Assembly: GCF_958298935.1 (NCBI RefSeq)
Contig: NC_084921.1
Span: 35,607,501-35,671,500, forward strand
Direction of reading: 5' to 3'
Origin: Phragmites australis
Taxonomy: Eukaryota; Streptophyta; Magnoliopsida; Poales; Poaceae
Length of the DNA stretch: 64,000 nucleotides
Positions 22,539 through 35,129 of the stretch are shown here, piece after piece. Under the pieces are notes generated by a model. The model was not told the origin of the DNA. It searched no databases and saw only the letters and a program-made list of their open reading frames with translations. Within the stretch, counting starts at the first letter, position 1. Each line of letters opens with the position of its first letter. The translations under genes were made by a program, and so were the position numbers.

Positions 22539-25500
22539 TCTGGTAGCAGTGATTCCTCAACAGGATCCGCTGGTCAAATCCGGTTGCCGCCCTCAAGCAA
22601 AGTATGCGGTGACTCGAAGGCCACCACCACAGATCGGGGAAAATGAAGGGGTGTATGATGGCACCGCTGGCATGAAAGCTGGCGGCTTTCTTGCTTCGTT
22701 GCGCCACTGCACTCCTGGAGGACCGCCGGCACTGCCCTGAGCACTCGCTGCCATGCACCCTAACCACCGCGCGCCACTACATTGAAGCCGTTACACACGC
22801 CTGCGCACATGCACCGCCCGAAGCGGCATCGCCGGGCCATCGCGCCGCTGCAGCCTTTGGTGGACCACCACGTCGCCATAAGTGGCCCAATTGAGCGCCA
22901 CACCAGCGGCCTGCAATGTGCCGCCAGCCGCGTCGCTCGCATGTGCGATCGCCCGAAGCGACACCGTCGCGTGGTACCACCCGCAACCACTCGCACCGTC
23001 GCCGCTCGGATTGAATCAGGAGGCAGTAGGGTTTCCAAACCCTAGCTACCCCATATAAGTAGGGCGCGCGGGCTCGATGGGCCGGGTTGACCCAAGATGT
23101 AAGCAGGCTGGCCTGATAGAAGGAAAATCCGGTGAAAGAAAAGAAAAGAAAAGGGAAATTCTAATTTTTCCATTTAGCCCCCCAATTTTCCATTATTTGA
23201 GCGCAATCCTAAACTTTTGCGTTTAGACCCCTGGTTATTCTGAAATTTATATAGAGCCTCTGTTCTGCATATAAGTACCTCTAGAATTCGATTTTTTATC
23301 TGTTTTAGCAATTATGCAGTACTTAATTCTGTTATTATTGTTTTCTATGTTGTTAATTATTATTATTACTGTTTAAATTGCCTATTATGCATTTAAATTC
23401 AGTAAAATTCGAATTATAGTACAGAAAATGTCAAAAAAAATTGCAGTAACCCTACTTAGCAACATGATGCAACTTTACTAGTAGTAATACTTGCGTTATT
23501 AAATATGTAGATGACTACATCATAAACAAGGAGTTTACTGAGCTTAGTGCAGATGATCGCAACTATCTCACTTGGGCGTCGGATATCCGGATTGTACTTG
23601 GAACGAAAAGGCTCTGCGCTGCTATTAGCCTTGGAACAAGTAGTTCAATTGTTCCCACGAAGGATCAGAATGATCAGACACTTTATTTTCTTCGCCACCA
23701 TCTCTCCTCAACTTTGAAGGATGAGTACAGGGTAATGACCAGCACTAAGGCACTATGAGACGCACTGTAGGAGCGTTTTGAGCGCCTTAAGTACACCATC
23801 ATGTCATATGGTGAGCAGAACCAGACATGCTATAAGTGCGGTGTTTGGGGCCATTGGTCCCGAATCTGAAAAGAACCAAAGCATGCTATGGAGGCATACC
23901 GGAAGAAGAAGGAGCAGCAAGAAGCACACCTCACCTAAAGGTGGCCAACTGGGCCGGGCCTAACGGGCCAACCCGAGGCACGGGAAAATGGCCCGGCCCA
24001 GGCACGGCACGGCACGAGAGTAAACGGGTCGGGCCAGCACAGCACGGTTAGGCGGGCCATGCCTAGGCTGAAGCCGCGGCACGCCGGGCCGGCACGGCAC
24101 GACCCATTTGAGTTTTTCTATTTTTTAAAGGTTTTATATAATTTGTTTATCCCTAATACATAAAGAGATGCTTAACAGGGTGGTAGAGTTGTTGTTTCCC
24201 ATGTATGAGATCGTGAGTTCGATTCCAACATCTGGCATTTTTTTTGATGTTTTTTCTGATTTTCACGTGTTAACGGGCCGATAGGCAAAAAAAACATCAT
24301 TGGTCCTATCGCGCCGCGGGCTGGCACGACATGGCCCGATCTTAAATGGGCCGTGCCTGGGCTGCAGCCACGGCACGTGGGCCAGCATGGCACGGCCCGT
24401 TTAGCTAACGGGCTGTAACGGACCATGCCTAAACGGGTCGTGCCTGACTGAACCCGTGCCGTGCTGGGCCGGGCCGCCCATTTGGACACCTCTGCCTCAC
24501 CATTGCAGTGGGGATGGAAGTGGATAAAGCAGTAGCAGTTGGGGTGCGGGATATCTCACCTGGAAGTTGATGATGCTGCCACATTGGCAGTAAAAGACCT
24601 CCAAATGAAGGATGCAGAGGCCTTTACTTTGCCCTCCACCACTGCTATAGAAGATGCCATGAAGGATGAAGTGAAAAAGAAAGACATTGAAGAAGAAGTG
24701 GCCGGATATTTCGCAGACTTTATCTAGAATTAGAGTGATTAACCATTTAATTAGTTGTAGAGGAGGATTGAATAAATGTAAGCTCTAGAAGAGCAAGCTT
24801 AACTGCAAACAATATTTTTTAATAGTTAATAAAGCATTTAGTCATGTTGCTACTTCCTCGCATGTGAATGATTGAATGCTTTATTTATAGAATATGTGTG
24901 GTGCCCGTATGGAGGAAGTGTGTATTGTGGACAGTGGAACCACAAACACCATCTTAAGAGAAAATATGTATTTTCAGTCTATTAGAAATAGCTCTAGAAA
25001 AGTGATGACTGTCACTGGTAGTGATAAATGCATAGTAGGTTCTAGAAGAACCACATTCATACTACTTAGGGGAACTACTTTGCACATTGAAGAAGCATTG
25101 TTGTACGCGCTGAATCCACAAGAAATCTCCTAAATTTTAAAGATATTTGCGCTGACGATTTCTATGTAAAAACTGGTGAAGAAGATGGTAGGAAGCACCT
25201 ACTCATCACTAAGCATGATTGTGAAGTGAGAATACTAGAAAAATTTCTCTCCATGAACAGTGGCTTGTACTACACTCACATTAAAGTACCTGAATTGTTC
25301 ACTACCTTCAAGACTGTATTTCGTAGTACAGAATTATTCTTCCTATGGTATGATAGATTAGGTCACTCTGGTCTTAGAATGATGAGGAACATAATTACTA
25401 ACTCATAAGGTCCTGGCATAAATGTGAAGAAATTTCCCGAATCATGAAGATTTTGTATGCTACCGAGAAATTAATTATAAGACCGTCTACCTTGAAGGTA

Positions 25501-28500
25501 CAAGATGAAATCCCTGCATTCCTAGACTGAATCCAGAGGGATATTTGTGGTCCTATTCAGTCATTTTCTGACCTATTTCGGTACTTCATGGTATTGATAG
25601 ACACATACTCGAAATGGTTGCATGTATGTCTATTATCTACTCGCAACCATGCTTTTACAAAGTTGATCTTGCAAATCATACAAAATAGGAATAATTTTCC
25701 TAACTATCGAGTGAAATCCATTAGAATGGATAATGCTGGAGAATTTACTTCTAAAGCGTTTGATGATTATTGCACTGGTATGAGAATTAAACTTGAACAT
25801 TATGTACCGCATGTCCACACTCAGAATGGACTAGCTGAAGCACTGATAAAAAGAATAAAATTCATTGCTAGACATTTGTTACAGCACTGTAATTTGCCCG
25901 CTACATGTTGGAGACATGCAGTCTTACATGCATTAGCTCTCATTAGTTATAGACCATCCTCCTATAACATCCATTCACCTATGCAACTAGTGCAAGGGGT
26001 AATTCTGAAGATTTCCCATTTACGTAAATTTGGATGCATGGTTTATGTGTCAATACCGTCACCATAGCGAACCACTATAGGACCTTTACGAAAAGTTGGA
26101 ATATATGTCGATTATGATACTGCATATATAATCCGATACTTAGAACCAACAACTGAAAATCTGCATACGGCCCATTTCGCTGACTGTATTTTTGATGAAA
26201 ATAATTTTCCGTCATTATGAGGAGAAAATATACCCTTGGATGAAAAATACCGGGAAATTATTTGGCCGACCAAAGGAGTTGCGGCACATGATCCTCGCAC
26301 TAGTGAAGCGAATGATGAAGTACAAAAAAATTATTGATTTGTAGAAATTAGCAAACGATCTGTTTGATCATTTTTGTGATTTGAAGAGCATGACTAAGTC
26401 GCATGTGCCTACACGCGATGCACCGGAGAGGGTGGAAGTACCAAAAGAAGGTACATCTCACTTGTCCTAGGAGCTCCAAATAATAAAAGGATAAGAAATT
26501 CGGTTTCTCAAGTCCCAAATAGCCGGAGACGTCTGGCAATAGTGGAAAATGAGAACTCACCACATCCGATCACAAAAATACCCCAAAGAAAAAAGAAAGA
26601 GAGCTAGTTGAGACATGACGATGGTATGAAACCTCAGGAAGTAGGCATACCGGATTTGAATCTTCCCACGCAGGAAGAAACCAGCAAAAATACGCGCACT
26701 GAAATTGACGCTGGTAAACTAAAGGACCTTGCTCCAACAGTAAGGAATCATGAAGAGCAAGATGAAGAAGCACCTGGAAGTGCAACCCATGATGAAATAG
26801 TAATAAACTATGTGAACTCAGGGGAATCCTTGAATAGAGCAACCACAATAGTTGACTCATACTTCGCAAATAAAACTACCACAACTATTGATCATGACCC
26901 TGAGCTTACATCACTCACTGAATGTAGAATGAGGTCAGATTGGAAAGACTGGCAGAAGGCAATAACATCTGAATTGTTGTCACTAAACAAAAGAGAGGTT
27001 TTTGGGTCAATATGCTGCACACCTCCCCACATCAAACCAGTAGGATACAAGTGGGGTTTTGTTTGTAAGAGGAATGAAATGAATGAAATTGTGAGGTACA
27101 AAGCATGACTGGTTGTGCAAGGTTCCACTCAACGACCAGGTGTTGATTATAAAGAAACCTATTCCCTGGTGATGGATGGCATTAACTTTAGATATTTAAT
27201 CTCGATGACAGTCAACCTGGAGTTGAAAATGAAATTGATGGATGTTGTGACTGCATATCTTTATGGAAGCCTTGATTCGAATATTTATATGAAGGTACCT
27301 GAAGGAATACCATTGCCGAATCAGGATAGAAGAAATAGACAGCTTTATAGTATACAATTGAAGAAGTCGCTATATGAGTTGAAACAATCGGGTAGAATGT
27401 GATACAATCGTTTGAGTGAATTTCTCGAAAAATGAGGCTACACAAATAGTACGAATTGTCCTTGTGTATTCATAAGAAGGTCCCAGAATAGATTATGTAT
27501 AATATATGTATACGTAGATGATCTGAATATCATCGCTACAGAAGAAGAAATTGAGGAAGCAAGCTCATACTTGAAGTCTGAAGTTGAAATGAAAATTTTG
27601 GGTAAAACCAAATTTTGCTTGGGTCTGGAGCTAGAGCATGTAGCAGATAGAATCTTTGTACATCAGTCAAACTACACTTAGAAGATGTTAGAGCGGTTTG
27701 ATTTTTAAAAATCATTTTCCGCCAAAACCCACATGGTTGGAAGGTCATTGCAAGTTGATCAAGATCCCTATAGACCTAGAGAAGAGGGGGAGGAAGTATT
27801 GGGACCGGAATTTCCATACTTAAGTGTAATAGGTGCGCTGATGTATCTAGCTAATTGCATTAGGCCAGACATAGTGTTTGCAATAAACCTACTTGCATGA
27901 TACAATGCAAAGCCCACTAAAAGGTATTGGAACGGCTTGAAGGATATTCTGTGTTATTTGCAAGATAGGAAAGATATGAGTCTGTTCTACGGAAAAAATC
28001 AGGATCTAAGTCTAGTTGGATATGCAGATGCTGGTATCTATTAGACCCGCATATAGCGAAATCACAGACTGGTTATGTTTTCCTATATGGTGAAACTACA
28101 ATTTTCTGAAAAATCATCAAAGCAAAGTCTTCTATCTACTTCGACGAACCACTTGAAAATAATAGCTTTATATGAAGCCACACGGAAATACGAATGGCTT
28201 AGAAGAGTGATCAATCATATCCAACAGTCATGTGATTTGAACACTACTAATACCCCACCATTATTTATGAAGATATATTACATGTATTACACAAGTGCAA
28301 TCGAGATATGTGAAAAACAACTTAACAAAGAATATCAACCCCAAGTTCTTTTATGCTCAAGAATTATATAAGATGAATGAAATAAAGGTAATGCATACCA
28401 AGTCATATGAGAATCTTGCAGATTTATTCACTAAGTCTCTCCCTGTATCTAGTTTTGAAAGATGTGTTCGTGGCATTGGAATGACGAAGCTTAGAGAATT

Positions 28501-28800
28501 GCACATTTCAGGAGGAAATTTTTCACATAATACTGATAAAGGAATTAAATCTTAGTCAAGAAGAGTAAGTGCCCAAAAGTTAATCATGAAGATTATATGC
28601 CCATTTTGGATGGATTGTACTCTTTTTCCCTTAGATGAGTTTTTCTAAAGTTTCTCATGTTAAGGTTTTTAACGAGGCAATTTTTGTGACCATGTCGCAA
28701 GCTATGTACTATTTCTCTCAATTTTTTTCACTTGGTTTTTGGGGAGTTTTTAATGAGACATATGCATTTTATGAGAAGTGCCTAAGGGGGTGTCGGCGTA
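22539..28800 (+). pseudogene. Decayed Ty1/copia polyprotein
   Basis: Domains appear in copia order but are scattered over several frames with many stops. Gag pieces lie near 23500-23880, ending in a zinc knuckle CYKCGVWGHW whose last Cys codon has become TGA. The protease carries VDSGTT (about 24920). The pre-integrase motif WYDRLGHSGL lies near 25345. Integrase (25588-26067) has LIDTYSKW, MDNAGEF and HTQNGLAE, giving the D, D and E positions. Reverse transcriptase runs from about 26930, with YVDDL near 27515. RNase H follows near 28010-28230, and the LADLFTKSLP tail lies near 28420. Stops interrupt reverse transcriptase at about 27106 and 27400 and RNase H near 28041. A hAT element splits the gag–protease junction. 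The order protease–integrase–RT–RNase H identifies the Copia superfamily. No product can be made. Confidence 0.85.
23929..24501. mobile_element. GC-rich non-autonomous hAT inside the Copia element
   Basis: The element spans 23936-24494 (559 bp). The left end is TAAAGGTGGCCAACTGGGCC and the reverse-complemented right end is CAGAGGTGTCCAAATGGGC. CCTCACC flanks both sides (23929-23935 and 24495-24501), consistent with a 7-8 bp hAT target duplication. Both subterminal regions are dense in GGGCC and GGCACGGC(C) motifs; the middle is AT-rich. It interrupts the copia gag region right after the zinc knuckle, so it is younger than that element. A relative lies at 59637-60170. Confidence 0.8.
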
Positions 28801-28860
28801 TTGAGTCAAGGGGTACCCTGGCTAACAGGCCTCGTAGGAGACTTAACGACTAGAGGTGTA
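28801..28860. other. Junction between Copia remnant and truncated MULE
   Basis: A purine-rich tract (CCTAAGGGGG, about 28781-28790) resembles a polypurine tract, but what follows does not match the 5' LTR. The 3' LTR therefore seems deleted. Confidence 0.35.
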
Positions 28861-28869
28861 TATTTTCCA

Positions 28870-29700
28870 AAAACTAGCCAATCGTGTGATCAGGATATGG
28901 CTTCCCAAAAACCAGCCTGTAATATCTGAAAGCTTCGATGCATTGTCCAAATGACCGAAATAACCTAATAAGGTATCGGTCAATGATGCTGTATGACCTA
29001 TCCTCTAGTTTGATCGGCTCATCCGTCATCACCCATTGAGTCCCTGGATTCGTCATGGTAATCTTCTACAGTAGCCTTGGTTCATAGTTGTAAGACTCCT
29101 CAAAGCTTCCAAATAGTATCTTCAACGCCTTCTGCTTCGCTCGTCACGTGGTGTGGTAATTGATCAGCATACCCGTCTTAGTCTACACCTCCTCCATAAT
29201 AGATTTTGGTGATAAACAAATGTCTGTGCCAACAAAGGTGATGAGGAGTTGGGCTATAAACCTCGCATCAAAGGCATGGCTCACATTCCTAATAGCCTCT
29301 TTGCTGGATGTATGTGAGGTGTGTATACTGATCACAAAATAGTTCTCATATTTAGGCTTATGTGCTCATACGAATTAAGGACAAATCAGGTGTTTGAAAC
29401 ACCTAACCTCATACTCCGTAGGGTTTGACCGGACGCACTTTTGATCCCTTCTTGTCATTACAACATAGTTGCTAATAAAGTGGACGACCTCCCCCCTTTA
29501 CAAAATTGTTGCCCAATCTGGATGTCCCTATTCTGGTATCCCCAGTTAGATAATGTGTTATACTCAATGACGGCACAATCCAGCAAACCAGCACCGCGAA
29601 AATACTGGATCGTTGGCACGGGGTCGTCATTGTTAGCATATTCTTCATACCCGCTACCACCGGCTTCATCATCCATTCATCCTGCATCTACATCAGATTG
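28870..29700 (-). pseudogene. MULE transposase N-terminal fragment
   Basis: The minus-strand frames read, in order: a Tyr/Asp-rich acidic segment (PVPTIQYFRGAG), IGQQFCKGG, a middle region with SHAFDARFIAQLL, then ALKILFGSFEESYNYEPRLL, MTNPGTQWVM and LIRLFRSFGQCIEAFRYYRLV. This order matches the region before the first catalytic Asp of MuDR-type transposases, where GPCIEGF-like sequence is followed by the catalytic DGTH motif. The fragment stops just after that point (KPYPD), and several stops break it. The DDE core and SWIM finger are absent. Confidence 0.6.
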
Positions 29701-31069
29701 GTTCACTCTAGCTCCATCTCTACCGGAACCGCCCTCCGCAACATGCCCTCCATCCTCTTCATGCATCACCTGCTACCTTGATCCTTCCACGGTACTCACT
29801 GCATCACCATGCACTAGTCGTGACACTATGTTTACGTACACCCCATATCAAAGTTCTTCTCCAATGCCTTGCGTGAGTACAAAGCTCATGAGTTCTTTCT
29901 TCTCATCTTGAACAACGTATGAACAACGACCGAGCTGTTTGGAATAATCTGTAACCACACACCCTCCAGGACAACAGTATGAGATTACTGGTTTACACGT
30001 AAAAGACTCATAACATGTGATTTCAGGTCCTCTAGGTCATTAGGTACCTCAACCAAACTCTCTATGTGCTGGCAGTTCTGAATTGTTACGAGCCTCCCGT
30101 TCAAAACTACGGGACGTTCTGCATAATAAATATGGAAAGTCATATCGTATCGGTAAATAAATGTGCATCTAATAAAATTATTACTTATATGTTTGCACGA
30201 TACACATGCTAAATATGTAAGTAATTAACAAAGCTAATTAAATCATCATTATTACATAAAAATAAAAAAATTAATATTCAATATTGAATTAAAATATTAT
30301 TTAAATTAACAGGAAAGTTACATTAAGCAAATATTCAATCTCCTTATAAGTTGACACTGCATTATTAACTTATTCATAGATTTTTTTACGTTGAGTGAGT
30401 TGAGCTAAGGTGCCCCGAGTTTTTTTTACTAATCAATTTCGCACTACATACTATTATACAATCTACTAACCTAGGCAAATAAATACTATTACACAACAAC
30501 ACGCTAATTACTATTATACAAATTCATGCTAATTATTATTACACTAACTAAGCAAATAATCAGACTCATATAATCAAACTAAGCAAATAATTAAACAAAT
30601 GTAATTACCGGGTTAAATACTCTAATTACTATTATTGCTACAAGTACTAATTAAAAATATAATTTAAGTACTTATTATTTCTCACGCTGCTGCTCCTCCT
30701 CACCTCGAGTTAATTCTCCTCTCCACGCGCTGCGCTGCTGTTTCTCCTCTCCTCTCCTCATTTGCTGGTCTGATGCTGCTCCTCTCCTCACTCCTCGCCT
30801 CACACTGATGCTGCTCCTCTCGATTCTAGCCTCGCGTTGCTGCTCTCCACTCTTTGCGCTGTGCTGCTGCTCTCCTCGTTTTATAGCCTGCACGGCCACC
30901 ATGCAACACACCAAAAGCTAAAAAAGCAGCAGCACACGGGTGACACGACACGGCTAGCTTTTGGCAGCGACGCGACGGCGTGGGCCCATCGGCTTGCAAC
31001 AACTGAGGTGCTGAATACGACACTGTTCGCCGTATTTGGCATAGTTGCCAAATACACAAAGATTTCGGT

Positions 31070-31108
31070 AACTGAGGTGCCGAATACGACGTATTCGGCA
31101 CCTCAGTT
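31070..31108. repeat. 39-bp near-perfect palindrome
   Basis: Two 19-bp arms (AACTGAGGTGCCGAATACG and its exact reverse complement) flank a single A at 31089. It lies in the MULE terminal repeat and would extrude as a cruciform or fold as a hairpin in RNA. A second, weaker inverted repeat (GTATTTGGC…GCCAAATAC, 31032-31053) lies beside it. Confidence 0.9.
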
Positions 31109-31504
31109 GTCGAAAAAGGTGGGGCCGACCCATTTTCGGTTTTTGAGATTCCAAAATTAGATTTTCGATATTTAAGCTATCGAATACGAGTGCTAGATTT
31201 ACTAATACGTCAATCTATTATCTATTTTGACAAATACACGACCATATATTGACTATTTTTACATTTTTGCCCCCCTCGTCCCGTTTCTCCTCTCTTCCCT
31301 CTTCTTCTCCCTTCCCCTTCGCCCCTTCCTCCGTTTCTCGCAGCGCTGCCCCTCTCCTCTTCGCTCTCCCCGCTATTCCACCGTCCCGGGGACCCGAACC
31401 CATCGCGGGCGCGCCGCCTCGTAGCCTAGGCCGCTGGCGATCACCGGGATTTGGGGGAGCGCTTCTGTTCCGAGCGCCGGAGACGGCGGAGGTACGGGAG
31501 GAAG

Positions 31505-34500
31505 ATGGCGGCGGCAGGGAAGGGGTGGGCGGAGCGGGCGAGGCGCGGGGCGAAGACGGCCTGGTTCATGGTGGCCTTGTTGGCGTCGCTTCTCGTGCCG
31601 TCGGCGCCGGCGCTGGTGGCAGTCGGAGACGTGGCCGTGGCGCTCTGGCTTGAGGTGCGTCTCGGCTGCGTCCGCTGCCACGGACTGCGGGGCCACCTCC
31701 AGCGATACGGCTTCCGGAGCTCGCTCGCCGACATACCGCTCGTCTCCGTCGTTCGATCCCTCGTCATCACCTGTAAGCCTCGCTGCCTGCTAGCTCCTCA
31801 CTGATGCTTCGGAACGGGCAACTGACAAGAGTCTAGTGGAATCCGTTCGTCTGAGTTGGATTTCCTTTTTCTCCCCTTTGAGATTTTTGGCTTTGAGATG
31901 TTTTGCTTGCATGTTGCAGAGTTTGTTTAATTTGGCGGTAGCCGGGTAGGGGTCTTGACTTAAGATCGTTTTGCCTTCTTGTATGAGGTTTTGGTGATCT
32001 GAAAGCTACAGTCCTGCGTCTGTTCTTGACCTCGTGCGAGTCTAGCTCTTACAGGTCTAGGATCCCCGTTATCATCTTTCGCTTGGATGAAAGGACGAAG
32101 CTTTCAGTGAAACCTGCGTATTTCTGCCGTTATTAATTGCAGAGTATAGCTGTTGCTTGCTTGCTTTTCTTGGGATGTAGCTAAACTTAGTCATTTGGTT
32201 AGCTGGACTAGTTCAATTAGGAAACTGGAAAGTGCAGTAATAGTTTGAAGTACGCGTCTACTAATTTCTGCATTACAAAGATTATCAGATTCAACTAATC
32301 TGGTGCGCTTGTGCTTGTGCAGGTGTATACCTTATGTCCGATACTTCTGGTCTCTCTCATGGCCCTTACTTTGGAACAACAACTTTCTGTTCCTTGGCTT
32401 CTCTGCTCATCTTGGTAATTAAGGCCTCTGCTTATAGTCCGGGACATGACATTGGGCCTGAGCTCTCGCCGTCATTGGCAGATCACAAGCTTAATCTCAA
32501 GAAGCTATGGGGAATGCCGGTGCTTTTCCTGTCTTCCTTGGTGTTTGCTCTTGGCCATGTTATCGTTGCTTACAGAACACGCTGCAGGGCTCGACGGAAG
32601 CTTCTCATTCACCACATTGACCCTGAATCGGTATGACTGTCATGCACTTGTTATTCTGAATCTCACTTCATGATGAATTGCACAAACTAATCTGGGATGC
32701 TTGCTTTGCACCTTGATGTATGTTTGGTGTAAATTTTGGTTGAGATTTATGAATTTATCGTTTTTCCGCTCTTTTCAGATTTTGGCATGCAAGAATGCTT
32801 TTTCTGGATGCTACAAGGTTCCGCGGTCTCCTACACCATACAGTGGAAAGCTTTTTTCAAGGAGTGAAAGTGAGACAAAGAGGAAAACAATTATCCATGA
32901 TGATGGCGATATGCCAATCAGTTTTTTTGCAGACAGTGATAGCATGTTCATTGCTTGCCAGGGGATCACTGTACACTACAAAATTTCCGATCCGTCAACC
33001 TGCTTATCTTCAGCCCCTGACTCCTTTACAGAAAGAGATACTCATCATGATGCAATTTCATCAAGCATTTCTCCTAGAAGACAAAGACATGAGAGCCCAC
33101 CATCTGCTTCCTCTAGTACCCGCCGCCTTCTGAATAGGAGCTTTAGCCATCAATATCATCAAACCTCACTTTACGCATCGTTATTGATAGAACCAGTGAC
33201 ATCTCCAACTTTGTCGGATGAGATCCCTCTTATGAGTCTTGATGATGGCAGTGCTGATGTATGTTTGCAACCTGTGGGCTTTGATCTTGAGGCTGGAGAG
33301 AAGGGTAAATTTTCTGTAGTTTTGGTGCATGGATTTGGAGGGGGAGTATTCTCGTGGAGACATGTTTCTAAGTTGCTAGCTCGACAAGTGGGCTGCACTG
33401 TGCTGGCCTTTGATCGCCCAGGATGGGGATTAACATCTCGACCTCGCAGAAAGGACTGGGAAGATAAGAGGTTACTGAATCCATACGAGCTAAAGTCTCA
33501 GGTTCTCATCTACTCAAAAAATTATGTTCTTCATTTTTTTTTTTTTTTTGAGAACCCTTAATGCAAGTCTAGTAAGTGCAGCCAGCATTTGCTCCAAAAG
33601 TTCGATTTTATCATCTAGTATATATCACTCCAGAGTAAAAGGTTTCTGGGATACCTAATTCATTAAAAGTAGTGGCTAACCACGTGGAATGTTGTCTTTC
33701 CTCTATCACATTTCTTTGTTAGAACTATTTTCCTATAAGTATTATCACCTGAATGTTTGTCTTGAAAATGTTCTAATCTTAATAGAGTGACTACCAACAG
33801 ATTTAGTTGTGAGGGCCAAAAAAATTCCTGCACTAAGCATTACTTTTCCCCATTCTGTACTTAGAACTCTGAAATCATGTTTACAAAGAACATTTTGTAT
33901 GATCATGTGCAGGTTGATCTTCTTATTTCATTTTGCTCGGAGATGGGCTTGCGCTCTGTGGTTTTAGTTGGTCATGATGATGGGGGCTTGCTTGCCTTGA
34001 AAACTGCAGAGAAGCTGCGCACTTATGGAGATCATAGAAAGGTAACTTTCCTTTGAGAAAAGTTTCTTTTTTCTTGTGTTTAATTGTTTTGGATGGAAGT
34101 TAACAAACCATGTAAGGTTGTATTGAATGTTACTTGTTTGCTCTGCAGGTTGAAGTGAAGGGAGTTGTTCTTATAGGTGTAAGTTTATCAAGAGAAGTAA
34201 TTCCTGCATTTGCTCGTATACTCCTGCATACACCTCTGAGGAAAAAGCACATTGTGCGTCCACTTCTACGTACTGAAATCGCTCAGGTGATCAATCGACG
34301 GGCATGGTATGATGCCACAAAGTTAACAACGGAAGTTCTGAACCTGTACAAGGTAACCGCACCTAATAATTTTATATTTCCCTTTTAATCTACTGTCAAA
34401 CATTGATGTTCAAATCTAGTTTTTGGGAAGTTTTTATACAGATCTGATACAGATAATCATGTGTTCATTAGGCCACCATAGTTTTGTCCTGTGCAGGAAA

Positions 34501-35073
34501 AGTTCAAGTCTTCTTACATCTTACTATTTACTAGTATTTATAGCCTTCCTGTTTCCTCCATGTGAAAGAAGTACAAATTTTAAATGCACATGCTTTGCTC
34601 ATTGTGCCAACATTGAACTATTGACTGACTTGAAATGCTTTTGCATTTAGGCTTCACTGTTTGTTGAGGGTTGGGATGAAGCACTTCATGAAGTAGGCCG
34701 GCTTTCATTTTCTACTGTCCTATCACCAAAAAGAGCATCAGATCTACTAAGATCAGTGGAAGACCTCCCTGTTCTGGTGGTAGCGGGTTCTGAGGATGCT
34801 CTTGTTTCGGTGAAGTCAGCGCAAGCTATGGCTTCACAACTTGTAAATTCTGTAAGTAGTCTACCGTTTCATCTTGTGCGCTTCACTGATTTAATTTTAC
34901 CTGGCGGGTATTCTTGACAATCCTCTCCTTTTCCACTTGTTGCGCAGAGGATAGTAACTATCTCAGGATGTGGACATCTGCCACATGAGGAGTGCCCCAA
35001 GGCGCTACTCTCGGCTCTTTCTCCTTTCATCTCTAGATTGATACTGTCAGAAGATTCATTGCTAAGACTGTAG
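31505..35073 (+). CDS. Membrane-anchored alpha/beta-hydrolase with Asp nucleophile elbow
   Basis: Seven exons (31505-31772, 32323-32630, 32779-33501, 33913-34041, 34149-34352, 34651-34851, 34948-35073) join in frame to 652 aa; all introns are GT–AG. The N-terminal 190 residues hold about four hydrophobic segments (for example TAWFMVALLASLLV and MPVLFLSSLVFALGHVIVAY) followed by a basic RTRCRARRK stretch, so the enzyme is membrane-bound. A Ser-rich linker precedes the hydrolase fold: oxyanion HGFGGG at 376-381, nucleophile elbow GHDDG with Asp455, probable acid Asp593 (VVAGSED) and catalytic His621 (GCGHLPHEE). Asp in the elbow is seen in epoxide hydrolases and haloalkane dehalogenases; most esterases have Ser. 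It resembles an uncharacterised plant alpha/beta-hydrolase family; the substrate is unknown. The start ATG has an AAGATGGCG context and is the first ATG in the frame. Confidence 0.9.
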
Positions 35074-35129
35074 TGTATACTTGTTCACTCTTTTTCTTTT
35101 TTCTTTTTTTGATTTGCCCCTTTGCTATT

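Larger units (their letters stand above)
28861..31262 (-). mobile_element. Truncated Mutator-like element, right terminal repeat retained
   Basis: A MULE transposase N-terminal fragment on the minus strand (see next entry) is followed at higher coordinates by AT-rich then CTGCTCCTC-rich leader sequence. It ends in a terminal repeat (about 30995-31262) homologous to the foldback MULE at 19940-20429: both contain CGAATACGA, a block near TATTGTCTATTT/TATTATCTATTT, GACAAATA and a terminal TTTTTGCCC. The other end is missing at the Copia junction near 28860. No target duplication can therefore be shown. Confidence 0.55.

Noticed and set aside
29441..29911. 156-codon plus-strand frame, Ser/Pro/Cys-rich
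   Set aside because: It is antisense to a MULE transposase fragment whose minus-strand translation shows family motifs.
31451..31504. Upstream in-frame extension of the hydrolase (Arg-rich)
   Set aside because: It begins with a non-ATG codon; the first ATG is at 31505 in a strong AAGATGGCG context.
33492..33561. Read-through of hydrolase exon 3 into LIYSKNYVLHF and poly-F
   Set aside because: It is intron: CAG|GT is followed by a frame-keeping acceptor at 33913, and the poly-F comes from a T-run.
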